A stretch of 64,000 bases of DNA from Azotimanducus sp963663145 (GTDB taxonomy: Bacteria > Pseudomonadota > Gammaproteobacteria > Pseudomonadales > Azotimanducaceae). Position numbers and translations under genes: made by a program. The notes beneath the pieces are model-generated. The model was not told the DNA's origin, did not search any database, and worked only from the letters and a program-made list of their open reading frames with translations. The DNA is taken from NCBI GenBank assembly GCA_963663145.1, contig OY760134.1:3006984-3070983 (forward strand), given 5' to 3'. This document shows positions 9,028-16,526 of the stretch, piece after piece (positions within the stretch are counted from its first letter, which is position 1; every line of letters begins with the position of its first letter).

Positions 9028-10146
9028 ATGCGAATGCTTATAACCATGAATTCCATTAACGAAGTGATTCTTGCGCTTGCGACCCCGATTGTTGTGTTCG
9101 TCATACTGCTCGCTCTTCACGCCGTCATTCCGGCTTGGCGGGTTTCGGGGTATGTCAGAGATGAGGCAACCGGCGATCCAATCCAATATCGCTTGAACGG
9201 AATCGCGGTGTTTGCGGTGGCGCTATTGGTGTGGGGATTCGAGTTGACCGGCTTCTCCTTGGATTGGCTCTGGAGAGCGCAGCTTTGGTCGATCCTTGCG
9301 GCCTTGATTCTCAGCATTCTGGTCACTCTCTATTACGTGTTTCGCGAACCGGCGGAGGAAGGCAAGGGTGCGTTCGCTTCCTTCTGGGATGGCAGGAGAC
9401 TCAATGTGTTCCTGTTCAATTCGATCGAAGTCAAGATGTACTTGTACATCATCGGCGGCGGCGTGCTGGCTCTCAATGTGTTGTCCGCAGTCGCGTACCA
9501 CCACAACCTGCACGGAGCGAACGCGAACCCGGGTCTGTACCTCTATGCGGCCATGTGGCTATTTTTCATCACGGATTACTTCTGTTTCGAACGCGTACAG
9601 CTCTACACCTACGACCTCATTCACGAGAAGGTCGGATTCAAAATGTTCTTCGGATGTTTTGTCGTCTACCCATACCTCTATCTCATCCCGCTCTGGGGCC
9701 TTGCGGAGTATCCGGTGCCCGATCTTTCCTCCACTGCTTCAACGGCGCTATTAATTGCGGCCGGGGTGATCTTCCTCACGGGCTGGGTGATCTCAAGAGG
9801 CGCAAACATGCAGAAGTACACCTTCAAGAGATGGCCAGACAAGAAGTTCCTTGGAATCATAGAACCGCAGACCCTTGAGAACGGTGAGTACAAGCTTCTC
9901 TGTAGCGGCTTTTGGGGTATTTCAAGGCATGCGAACTACTTTGGAGAAGTCGTAATGGCCTTTGCCATGGCGGTTTCCTTCGGCTATTTCCTGAGCCCTT
10001 GGTCCTGGGTGTATCTGGTATTCATCGTTGGGTTGTTCGTGTCGCGGCAGATCAATGACGATGAGTTTTGTGGCGCAAAGTACGGCGAGGCTTGGGAGGA
10101 ATATAAGCGCAGGACGCCCTATAGGATAGTGCCGGGGGTGTATTGA
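9028..10146 (+). CDS. ERG4/ERG24-like sterol reductase family membrane protein
   Basis: Polytopic membrane protein of 372 residues with about nine hydrophobic segments. The C-terminal third carries the sterol C-14/C-24(28) reductase signature: W(K)xx..., SGFWGISRHANYFGE, INDDEFCGAKYGEAWEEY and the ending RTPYRIVPGVY. In eukaryotes such enzymes reduce sterol double bonds with NADPH. In bacteria the same fold also occurs in DUF1295 proteins and lipid methyltransferase relatives (ICMT-like), so the substrate is open. Start may be ATG 9028 or ATG 9046. No other sterol synthesis gene (oxidosqualene cyclase, CYP51) is in the window. Confidence 0.82.
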   Translation: MRMLITMNSINEVILALATPIVVFVILLALHAVIPAWRVSGYVRDEATGDPIQYRLNGIAVFAVALLVWGFELTGFSLDWLWRAQLWSILAALILSILVTLYYVFREPAEEGKGAFASFWDGRRLNVFLFNSIEVKMYLYIIGGGVLALNVLSAVAYHHNLHGANANPGLYLYAAMWLFFITDYFCFERVQLYTYDLIHEKVGFKMFFGCFVVYPYLYLIPLWGLAEYPVPDLSSTASTALLIAAGVIFLTGWVISRGANMQKYTFKRWPDKKFLGIIEPQTLENGEYKLLCSGFWGISRHANYFGEVVMAFAMAVSFGYFLSPWSWVYLVFIVGLFVSRQINDDEFCGAKYGEAWEEYKRRTPYRIVPGVY

Positions 10147-10170
10147 GGAGATTCAGCCCCCGCGTGAGGA

Positions 10171-10557
10171 CTACACCAATTCAATTGGGCCCGGATATTG
10201 TGCTAGCCGGCGGTCACTTGTCAGCAGCCTAAGCCCCTCCACCTGTGCCTGGGCAATCAGGATGCGGTCGAACGGATCCTTATGAATTGGAGGGAGCAAG
10301 TCCACCGCTGCCGCATGGCTTCCTGAAATGGCAAGCTCCTCATACCCGCTTTCTAACATTCCTCTGCGCAGTAGGGTAGGGTCGGCCGTAAAGTCCTGTC
10401 TTCCGAGCCCGCGCTTTATCGCAACCTCCCAAATCGATGCAGCGCTTACGATCAGTTGGCTCTCCGGGCGTTCAATAAGAAGGCGAGCCTCAGAAGGCAG
10501 TTTCTTCGGAACACCCGCAACCCAAAGTAGGATTTGCGTGTCTAGGAGGAGTTTCAC
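10171..10557 (-). CDS. PIN-domain ribonuclease toxin
   Basis: Probable toxin of a type II toxin-antitoxin pair, a PIN-fold RNase of 128 residues. The acidic catalytic set is visible: D6 in LLDTQILLW, the Glu of ASIWEVAIK at about 44, and the Asp residues of KDPFDRILIAQA and LLTSDRRL. It follows the Phd-type antitoxin with a 4-base overlap (stop of one within start of the other), the usual arrangement for co-expression. Its plus-strand neighbour upstream is the convergent sterol-reductase-like gene. Confidence 0.92.
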   Translation of the reverse strand: MKLLLDTQILLWVAGVPKKLPSEARLLIERPESQLIVSAASIWEVAIKRGLGRQDFTADPTLLRRGMLESGYEELAISGSHAAAVDLLPPIHKDPFDRILIAQAQVEGLRLLTSDRRLAQYPGPIELV

Positions 10558-10793
10558 CCGTTCTTCTCGAACATCGCTTGGATTTCTTCCGCACCCATAG
10601 TGTCAAAGTCCTCCGGAACCGAAAACTCTCCTTCCATAAAGCCGATTCGACGCGCGGAACGCGGTGCTTCTATAGCAGTCACCCGCACCGCCGGATTTCC
10701 AGAGCGCGCAATGACGAAGGGCTCGCCTTGGACCGCCGCTTCGACAAGGCGGGAGAGATTCGTCTTGGCTTCGTGCATGTTGACTGTGCGCAT
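10554..10793 (-). CDS. Phd/YefM-family antitoxin
   Basis: A 79-residue antitoxin. The N-terminal MHEAKTNLSRLVEAAVQGE followed by FVIARSGNPAVRV is the Phd/YefM dimerisation and DNA-binding fold; the C-terminal tail (PEDFDTM through AMFEKNG) would wrap the PIN toxin. It precedes and overlaps the toxin gene by 4 bases. A perfect 7-base inverted repeat sits 15 bases upstream of its ATG, consistent with autoregulation by the toxin-antitoxin complex. Confidence 0.93.
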   Translation of the reverse strand: MRTVNMHEAKTNLSRLVEAAVQGEPFVIARSGNPAVRVTAIEAPRSARRIGFMEGEFSVPEDFDTMGAEEIQAMFEKNG

Positions 10794-10807
10794 GGAAAGC
10801 TAATATG

Positions 10808-10825
10808 AACTAAGGTGACTTAGTT
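10808..10825. promoter_or_regulatory. Palindromic operator of the Phd/PIN module
   Basis: AACTAAG-GTGA-CTTAGTT, a perfect inverted repeat with 7-base arms and a 4-base spacer, lies just upstream of the antitoxin start on the minus strand. Phd-type antitoxins bind such palindromes, so this is a probable autoregulatory operator. Binding itself is inferred. Confidence 0.6.
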
Positions 10826-10938
10826 TAGCTATGCTATGGGTCGGTGTCAATGTGCGGGTCATCTCGCCACTTCTGCTCCATGATGCAGGGTGGGGATCAA
10901 GAAGTCGTTCAGATGGGCTTCGCACGGTGCCTCGTGAG

Positions 10939-11172
10939 TTACCTAGGCACTTGAAGGCGCTTGCCCTGACGCGCGATATCCATCATCGACCTATTGCTCA
11001 CACCGCTTTTGTCACCCTTGATCAAAGTGAGTCGCAGGGTTTCGCGTTCGCGCTGATTGTGCCGAATGAGAGCTCGTATATAGTCGCTCGCACTGGTGTA
11101 TTGACCCGACTCGACCTCCGCATCAACGCATTCGCGCATTGCCTTCGGAAGGGACACCTTCAGTGTTGCCAT
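10939..11172 (-). CDS. ParD-like (ribbon-helix-helix) antitoxin, no toxin partner
   Basis: A 77-residue protein with the ParD/CopG layout: an N-terminal ribbon (ATLKVSLPKAMRECVDAEV), then SGQYTSASDYIRALIRHNQ, the standard dimer helices, then a toxin-binding tail. A ParE-type toxin should follow on the minus strand, but 10794-10938 contains no open frame resembling one. It is either an orphan antitoxin or the remnant of a pair. Direct repeats upstream fit autoregulation. Confidence 0.85.
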   Translation of the reverse strand: MATLKVSLPKAMRECVDAEVESGQYTSASDYIRALIRHNQRERETLRLTLIKGDKSGVSNRSMMDIARQGKRLQVPR

Positions 11173-11178
11173 CTACAG

Positions 11179-11217
11179 ACTTCGCAAGTAATGGGCGGAT
11201 ATTCACATACTTCGCAA
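11179..11217. promoter_or_regulatory. Paired direct repeats upstream of parD-like gene
   Basis: ACTTCGCAA occurs at 11179-11187 and again at 11209-11217, 30 bases apart in the same orientation, close to three turns of B-DNA. They lie directly upstream of the minus-strand ParD-like start. Ribbon-helix-helix antitoxins bind repeated short sites, so these are candidate operators. Confidence 0.5.
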
Positions 11218-11289
11218 TGATTTTGAATCCCATTGACCTTCCTCGGCGTCACTCCAAGAGAACCACCCAACCCGTGCTATGGTTGAGCC

Positions 11290-11976
11290 ATGTCTGCACC
11301 GCCTCCCCTCACGCTTGTCATAGCGAACAAGAACTATTCCTCTTGGTCCGCTCGACCTTGGTTGACCATGACCGAACTTGGCATACCCTTCGCCGAGCGC
11401 ATGGTGAAATTCGACTCTCTGGACTGGGGAGAGAATATCCCCAAGCTGTCACCATCCGGGCTGGTTCCCGTGCTTTGGGAGGACGAGCCCGGTCAAGGCG
11501 TTGCGACCTTCGACACCATTGCCATCCTCGAACGACTGAACGAGCTGTTCCCTGACCATGGTGTCTGGCCCAAAGCAGATCAAGCGCGGATACGAGCACG
11601 TTCATTGGTAGCCGACTTTCATGCCGGGTATCGCGCATTGCGGAACGCCATGCCGATGAACATTCGCAGCCGTCACCCCGGCAAGGGTATGACGCCGGAG
11701 GTTGAGGCTGAAATTGAGCGTCTGTGCGCCCATTGGCGAGAGACTAGGAAGCTGTTTGGCGAAGGCGGCCCCTACTTGTTCGGTAGGTTCTGCGCCGCCG
11801 ATGCCTACTTCACACCGGTGCTTTCGCGTTTCGTGACCTACGAAGTGCGACTTTCGGAGGAAGCTCAAGGCTATCAAGAGGCCTTGCTCACAACCAAGGC
11901 TATGCGGGCTTGGACAGCGGGCGCACTCGAGGAAACGGAGTTTGTGCCAATGGACGAGCCGTATGCGACGGCGTAA
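11290..11976 (+). CDS. Glutathione S-transferase family protein
   Basis: A 228-residue GST. The N-terminal thioredoxin fold includes IANKNYSSWSARPWL, where Ser in the 'YSSWS' segment is the likely glutathione-activating residue. PSGLVPVLWED holds the cis-proline, and the DTIAILERLNE helix follows. The all-helical C-terminal domain contains FGRFCAADAYFTPVLSRF, the N-capping box region. It is probably cytosolic and detoxifying. It stands alone, with 120 bases to the methyltransferase. Confidence 0.9.
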   Translation: MSAPPPLTLVIANKNYSSWSARPWLTMTELGIPFAERMVKFDSLDWGENIPKLSPSGLVPVLWEDEPGQGVATFDTIAILERLNELFPDHGVWPKADQARIRARSLVADFHAGYRALRNAMPMNIRSRHPGKGMTPEVEAEIERLCAHWRETRKLFGEGGPYLFGRFCAADAYFTPVLSRFVTYEVRLSEEAQGYQEALLTTKAMRAWTAGALEETEFVPMDEPYATA

Positions 11977-12120
11977 GCAGAGGTTGTCGCCGGTTTCCCC
12001 CACCGGCGCGGCTGCGGGCTGCGCCCTTGCCTTGCCGACTCCAAAACAAGGGGGAGTTTTCGGCTTCTTCGATCACTCGTTGGGCTGGTAAGCTAGGTGC
12101 ATTCTGCGGGAGTGGGCGAA

Positions 12121-12753
12121 ATGCAGGAACGTCATGATCGTGTGCAATGGGTGTACGCGGCTCGCAATAACCAAGAGCTCAAGGCGCGGTACAACGAGTG
12201 GGCCGACGATTACGAAAGTGACCTCAATGAAGAGTTTGGCTGGACCGCTCCGGAGGTGGCGGTTGGGCTCTTCGCCAAGCATGTGCCGCCGGATGCCAAG
12301 GTATTGGATGCAGGTGTGGGGACGGGGCTTGTCGGCGAGCGTCTGATCGATGCGGATTTCCTTGAATTGCACGGTATCGACCTGTCCGAAGGCATGATCG
12401 AAAAGGCTCGCGCGAAGGGTCTGTACCGAGCGTTGCAGCAGATGACACTCGGCGAAACTCTGGATTTCGCCGACGAAACCTTCGATGCCGTCATTAGCGT
12501 CGGCGTGTTTACAACGGGTCATGCGCCAGCGGAAGCCTTCGACGAGCTTATTCGAATCACCAGGAACGGCGGTCATATCGCTTTTTCGCTGAAGACCGAA
12601 TCGCACGAAAAGGAGGGCTTCGGCCAATACCTCAATGGCTTGCAAGCTGCGGGCAAGTGGCAGCTCATAGAATGTTCGGAGCCCTATCGCCCCTTGCCTA
12701 AGGGCGAACCCGAAGTTGTACACCACGTATGGGTCTACCGGGTGACACACTAG
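12121..12753 (+). CDS. Class I SAM-dependent methyltransferase
   Basis: A 210-residue Rossmann-fold methyltransferase. Motif I is VLDAGVGTGLVGERL, followed by HGIDLSEGMIEKAR (motif II acidic residue) and DAVISVGVFTTGH. The N-terminal YNEWADDYESDL resembles the WBSCR27/UbiE-like small-molecule methyltransferases. I prefer ATG 12121, which has GGGAG eight bases upstream, over GTG 12097, which has no clear site. Substrate unknown. Its stop is only 28 bases before the dehydrogenase remnant. Confidence 0.88.
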   Translation: MQERHDRVQWVYAARNNQELKARYNEWADDYESDLNEEFGWTAPEVAVGLFAKHVPPDAKVLDAGVGTGLVGERLIDADFLELHGIDLSEGMIEKARAKGLYRALQQMTLGETLDFADETFDAVISVGVFTTGHAPAEAFDELIRITRNGGHIAFSLKTESHEKEGFGQYLNGLQAAGKWQLIECSEPYRPLPKGEPEVVHHVWVYRVTH

Positions 12754-12781
12754 CCGCAGAATACAAAAGGAGAACACCATC

Positions 12782-12949
12782 GTGTCATTCAACCTTGGCA
12801 TCGTCGGAGCGACGGGCGTCACCGGCGAAGTCGCCTTGCGCGTCCATGAAGAGCGCGAAAAGCTCACCCTTCAGGAGCGGTTCAATCGGTCTTGTTTGAT
12901 CTCTTTGCAAGAAGCGGGGCGCAGTTCAGTCTACTCAATTGACCCGTAG
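12782..12949 (+). pseudogene. N-terminal remnant of an aspartate-semialdehyde-dehydrogenase-type gene
   Basis: A GTG-started open frame of 55 codons. Its first 24 or so residues (SFNLGIVGATGVTGEVALRV, then HEERE) are the NADP-binding start of aspartate-semialdehyde dehydrogenase: hydrophobic strand plus GATGxxG. A perfect AAGGAG lies nine bases before the GTG, so the ribosome-binding site survives. After about codon 25 the sequence no longer resembles the family and stops at TAG 12947, inside the convergent hydrolase gene. N-acetyl-glutamyl-phosphate reductase is a less likely source. I read it as a 5' fragment left by deletion or by arrival of the downstream segment. Confidence 0.6.
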
Positions 12950-13935
12950 CGAAACGTGAAATAGTCGTAGAGGCTCCGGGCGATTTGTGCGATGACGGGT
13001 TCGCGATCCGCGTAGTCGAGAATGCGCGAACTCTTGATAAACACTACGACCACCAAGTGACCCGCGCCGTGTGGCAGATCAATGATGCCAACGTCGCTTA
13101 TGGTCATGCTGATCGTGCCAGTTTTGTGCGATACCTGTGTGTTGGGCGGTAACATGCCTTTGAGTCGGCGGGCACCTGTGGTGGTGCCGTACATGATGTC
13201 GATGAGCAGCTTTGAGCTTGCCTCGCTCAAGAACTCTCGACGCCAAATGCCCGCCAACAGCCGTGTCATGGCGCGTGGTGTCGCCGTGTCGCGCGGGGAC
13301 TCTTCGAACCTTCTCCATAGGGCATCGACATCGACCCAGTCAATGTCTTGCATCACGGCCTGTTCATAATCCTGCTTCGAAACGGGTGATTCGATACTCA
13401 CATCCTCGATGCCCAGCGAATTCATGATGAGCATCCAAGTTGGTCGGTCAACCCGGATGTCCACGCCTATCTCACGCATCTTCTCGGTCACCGCCTCCGC
13501 GCCACCCGCCATGTCTAACACGAGGTCAGTGGCCACGTTGTCGCTGTACTGAAGCATGACGGCAATCAAGTTTTCCAGCGTGAGTTCGGAGCCCGGAAGT
13601 AGATGTTGGGTTATTGCGCTACGAGTGGGTCTCAAATCGTCGTCTTTGATGACGTATTTCTCGTCCAGCGAGTGCTCATTGCTGTCCACAAGGCTCAGCA
13701 TCTGTAAGGCGATCGGCACCTTATAAGTGCTCGCCATAGGAAATGAGACATCTGGATTCAGGTACACCTCTTGGCCACTCTCAAGATGCAAAACCCCCAA
13801 GCCTACGACACCAAGCGCACCCTCGGCGAGACGCGCGACCTCTGCTTCGAGCAGCGCGATACCGGAATCGTCCTCATCGGCGAAAGATGCCGTCAACGAG
13901 CATACAAGTGCGAAAAGGGCAAACATCCAACGCAT
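12931..13935 (-). CDS. Class A beta-lactamase-like serine hydrolase, exported
   Basis: A 334-residue protein with a signal peptide (RWMFALFALVCSLTASFA). The three active-site elements of class A beta-lactamases and PBPs are intact: S69-T-Y-K72, S131-D-N133 and K271-T-G273. SPRDTATPRAM after the omega loop is also class-A-like. The stretch between SDN and that block is about 36 residues longer than in standard class A enzymes, and no Glu sits at the usual E166 spacing, so the deacylating base is uncertain. It may be a beta-lactamase or a related peptidase or esterase. ATG 13935 has GGGAG eight bases upstream, and I prefer it to ATG 13962. Confidence 0.85.
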   Translation of the reverse strand: MRWMFALFALVCSLTASFADEDDSGIALLEAEVARLAEGALGVVGLGVLHLESGQEVYLNPDVSFPMASTYKVPIALQMLSLVDSNEHSLDEKYVIKDDDLRPTRSAITQHLLPGSELTLENLIAVMLQYSDNVATDLVLDMAGGAEAVTEKMREIGVDIRVDRPTWMLIMNSLGIEDVSIESPVSKQDYEQAVMQDIDWVDVDALWRRFEESPRDTATPRAMTRLLAGIWRREFLSEASSKLLIDIMYGTTTGARRLKGMLPPNTQVSHKTGTISMTISDVGIIDLPHGAGHLVVVVFIKSSRILDYADREPVIAQIARSLYDYFTFRYGSIE

Positions 13936-14205
13936 AGAATTACTCCCTAGAGAAATGGTCAAAGGTGGCCCCTTATGCGATAGGCATTCACCGCAAGGGC
14001 GTTCGAGCTTACAGGAAAACCCTGCTTGGTTCGACTAGAAAGTGAACATCGTCGTCTTGCCTGTTTGACGCGTAGCGGTCACGACCGCAGCCGGAAAGTG
14101 CTTCGCAAAGCACCGCACCGACCCGGCAATGTCTCTTGGATAGAATCTAGTTGACAAATTGGGAAGTGTTGCCGCAGATATGTTGAAGTCATACACCTCT
14201 GCGTC
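13936..14205. other. Intergenic region upstream of the hydrolase gene and beside receptor debris
   Basis: About 270 bases with no convincing gene. It holds the promoter side of the minus-strand serine hydrolase and, near 14098, a short hairpin GTGCTT-CGCA-AAGCAC. The stretch may contain further unrecognisable debris of the receptor gene that ends at 14621. Confidence 0.4.
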
Positions 14206-14621
14206 GTGGACCAGAGGGTCGGAAAGGACAAGATGGGCAATATCATCATCAAGCCGGGCACGACTTCTCCAGACCAGTCTGAGCAGGAGCTTATTCGCGC
14301 ACCGGAAAACAAGTTCAACCTGAACGCGGATTACAGCCTCTCCTCGGCGGACGGCTCAACATACACGCAAGCTGGCGCTACACCGACGATCAGCGCGGTG
14401 AATTCGAGCCATGGTCGATTCAACTCGAATTCGATGTCCTAGATTTGCGCCTCGGCTGGGCCAGCGCCGGTCAAGCCTTCGCGGCGGCGCTCGGGGTGCG
14501 CAACTTGAGCGGGGAATACTATATCAACCACCTGTACTCCATCGCCTCAAGCGTGGTGACGGTCTAAGGGGGCCCGCGCATGTATGGGGTCTGGCTGACG
14601 TACAATCTCGCTACTCCATAG
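14206..14621 (+). pseudogene. C-terminal fragment of a TonB-dependent receptor
   Basis: Only the last 140 or so codons of an outer-membrane TonB-dependent receptor can be read, and they are broken. One frame gives IRAPENKFNLNADYSLSSA, a typical late beta-strand. A shift near 14350-14375 moves to the frame reading ASWRYTDDQRGEFEP, then VLDLRLGWAS, AAALGVRNLSGEYYINH and, after a TAA at 14565, GGPRMYGVWLTYNL, the family's closing strand (V/T-W-G-x-P-R-x-Y-G). TAG 14619 is the ancestral stop. There is no plug domain or signal peptide. The gene is plainly dead. Confidence 0.82.
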
Positions 14622-15148
14622 TTGGGGTCCTTCGGAATCGACCTGATGTTAATCTCTCTCAGAAGCAATGGCGGCAGTTGCTGTCGGTCATACAGCATCT
14701 GAACGATGGTTTGGATGACTACGAGATCCGTCGGTACGCGGGTCAGCATCTGCTTGACTTACTCTCCGCCGATTATCTTGCCTCGTTCGTTTGGGATGAG
14801 AAGGACGACACTTTTGGCAGGCCTGCGTTTCTCAACATGTCGGCTGATAGCGTTACGCCCCACTAATAGTACTTCCGCAATGCTATGCGTAACATCTTCT
14901 GCACCAAGCAGATTGTCCCAGCGGTCAGTTTCGATGCGATCACACGGCGGCTTTGCGATAATTTTGGCTTAACACCTCGTGAGATTCAAGTTGCCAATGC
15001 GCTTCTCAGGGGCGGATCGGACAAGCGAATCGCCGACGACTTGCACATCTCCATGCCCACGCTTCGCAGCCATGTGCAACATTTGTTTGACAAGCTTGGT
15101 GTCAATAGCCGAACCGAACTTTGCAGCAAAGTCTTCCTTGCGAGCTAA
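14621..15148 (+). pseudogene. LuxR-type regulator interrupted by two consecutive stop codons
   Basis: One continuous reading frame encodes an N-terminal helical sensor-like part (KQWRQLLSVIQHLNDGLDDY, then SADYLASFVWDE) and a C-terminal LuxR helix-turn-helix (GLTPREIQVANALLRGGSD, RIADDLHISMPTLRSHV, FDKLGVNSRTEL). TAA-TAG at 14864-14869 breaks it in the middle, where Tyr and Glu codons could have stood. The start is not identifiable. The HTH half could still be made from ATG 14885, giving an 87-residue DNA-binding protein, though no ribosome-binding site is evident. It directly follows the receptor debris and precedes an MFS transporter it may once have controlled. Confidence 0.75.
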
Positions 15149-15210
15149 TCTCACATGCGCCTTCAATTGACGAGCCTCGCGATCTGCGAGGCGGCAAGAT
15201 ACCAGTCGTG

Positions 15211-16506
15211 ATGCAGTCACAACTCCGCGATGCCATTGACTCGGCACCCGTGAGTCCGGCCCTTGTGCTGCTGCTCATCACCTGTTTCTTAATCAACATG
15301 GTGGATGGCTATGACATGCTGTCCATTGGCTTCGCCGCATCCCCGCTCTCGCAGGATTGGAAGCTGCCTGCTGATGTTCTCGGCATGGTGTTCAGCGCTG
15401 GCGTCTTGGGTATGACCTTAGGCGCCATGTGCCTGTCGCCCCTCACAGATACCTTCGGCCGCCGACCCGTGATTCTTGCCTGCATCGCGCTCACCGGCTG
15501 CGCCATGCTGCTGACCGCCTTCGCAACCTCTCTGTGGATGCTGCTCGCGTTGCGTTTACTCACGGGGCTTGGCATAGGCACCATTCTCGCCAGTGTTACA
15601 GCACTTGTGAGCGAGTTCTTTCCCGAGCGGCTGCGCAATTTCGCGGTGAGTTTGACGCTGTCTGGCTACCCATTCGGAGGCGTGTTGGCAGGGTTCGTTG
15701 CTGCCGAGGTGATTCCCATCCATGGCTGGCGCGGGATTTTTGCCGTCGGGGGCGTGGCATCGCTGGCACTGCTTCCGGTGATCTGGCGAGCACTGCCCGA
15801 ATCGACTCAGTTTCTGCTCTACAAGCGGCCGGCAAATGCGCTTGTACGAATCAATCAAATCTTGGAGCGCCTGCGTATTGTGCCGTTCGCGGAACTGCCC
15901 GCTTCGCCCGAACCCAAGATCCGCAGCCATATCTTAAAGCTACTGCAAAGTGAGCATCGCCGCGACACACTGCTGCTCTGGAGTGCCTTTTTTCTGCAGT
16001 TCGGTACCTTGTACTTTCTGCTCAGTTGGATCCCCAAGCTGTTGGTGGATTCAGGTGTGCCCGAGCGACTCTCGATTTATGCGGGTCTCCTATTCAACCT
16101 AGGTGGCGCCGTTGGCAACATCCTGCTTGGCTGGCTTTCGGTGCGGTTCGGATTGCAGCGCTGCATCCTAGTATTCGCTTGGGTCGCCGCGCTTGGCATG
16201 ATCGCTTTCTCTCAGGTCTCGCTCATCGCGACACTACTGCTCACGCTCACAGGACTTATCGGCATTTTCCAGCAAGGTGTCATGGCCGGTCTCTACTCGC
16301 TTGCATCGCGCTTGTATAACACCGGCGTGCGTACCACGGGTGTCGGTTGGGGGATAGGGTTTGGGCGCTTTGGGGCTGTGCTTGCACCCTACTCCGTTGG
16401 CCTGCTCGTCGCCAGTGGTTGGACGATCATCGGACTCTATCTTGTCTTCGCGCTGCCCATGCTGCTCGTTGGCTGGCTGGCGACTCGCTTGCGGCCTCTA
16501 TTCTGA
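15211..16506 (+). CDS. MFS transporter, aromatic acid:H+ symporter (AAHS/PcaK-like)
   Basis: A 12-helix major facilitator of 431 residues, likely importing an aromatic or other organic acid with protons. DGYDMLSIGFAASPL in helix 1 is the AAHS signature (D-G-x-D). The cytoplasmic loop 2-3 motif appears as LTDTFGRRPV, and a long hydrophilic loop separates the two halves at about residues 190-245. ATG 15211 gives the usual short N-terminal tail; the frame is open from 15121. It follows the broken LuxR gene, which may have been its regulator. Confidence 0.88.
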   Translation: MQSQLRDAIDSAPVSPALVLLLITCFLINMVDGYDMLSIGFAASPLSQDWKLPADVLGMVFSAGVLGMTLGAMCLSPLTDTFGRRPVILACIALTGCAMLLTAFATSLWMLLALRLLTGLGIGTILASVTALVSEFFPERLRNFAVSLTLSGYPFGGVLAGFVAAEVIPIHGWRGIFAVGGVASLALLPVIWRALPESTQFLLYKRPANALVRINQILERLRIVPFAELPASPEPKIRSHILKLLQSEHRRDTLLLWSAFFLQFGTLYFLLSWIPKLLVDSGVPERLSIYAGLLFNLGGAVGNILLGWLSVRFGLQRCILVFAWVAALGMIAFSQVSLIATLLLTLTGLIGIFQQGVMAGLYSLASRLYNTGVRTTGVGWGIGFGRFGAVLAPYSVGLLVASGWTIIGLYLVFALPMLLVGWLATRLRPLF

Positions 16507-16526
16507 TTGCGTTTATCAGAGTCTCG

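Noticed and set aside
14411..14620. First part of a 151-codon plus-strand frame
   Set aside because: It overlaps the dead receptor in another frame; only the part after 14621 resembles the LuxR gene.
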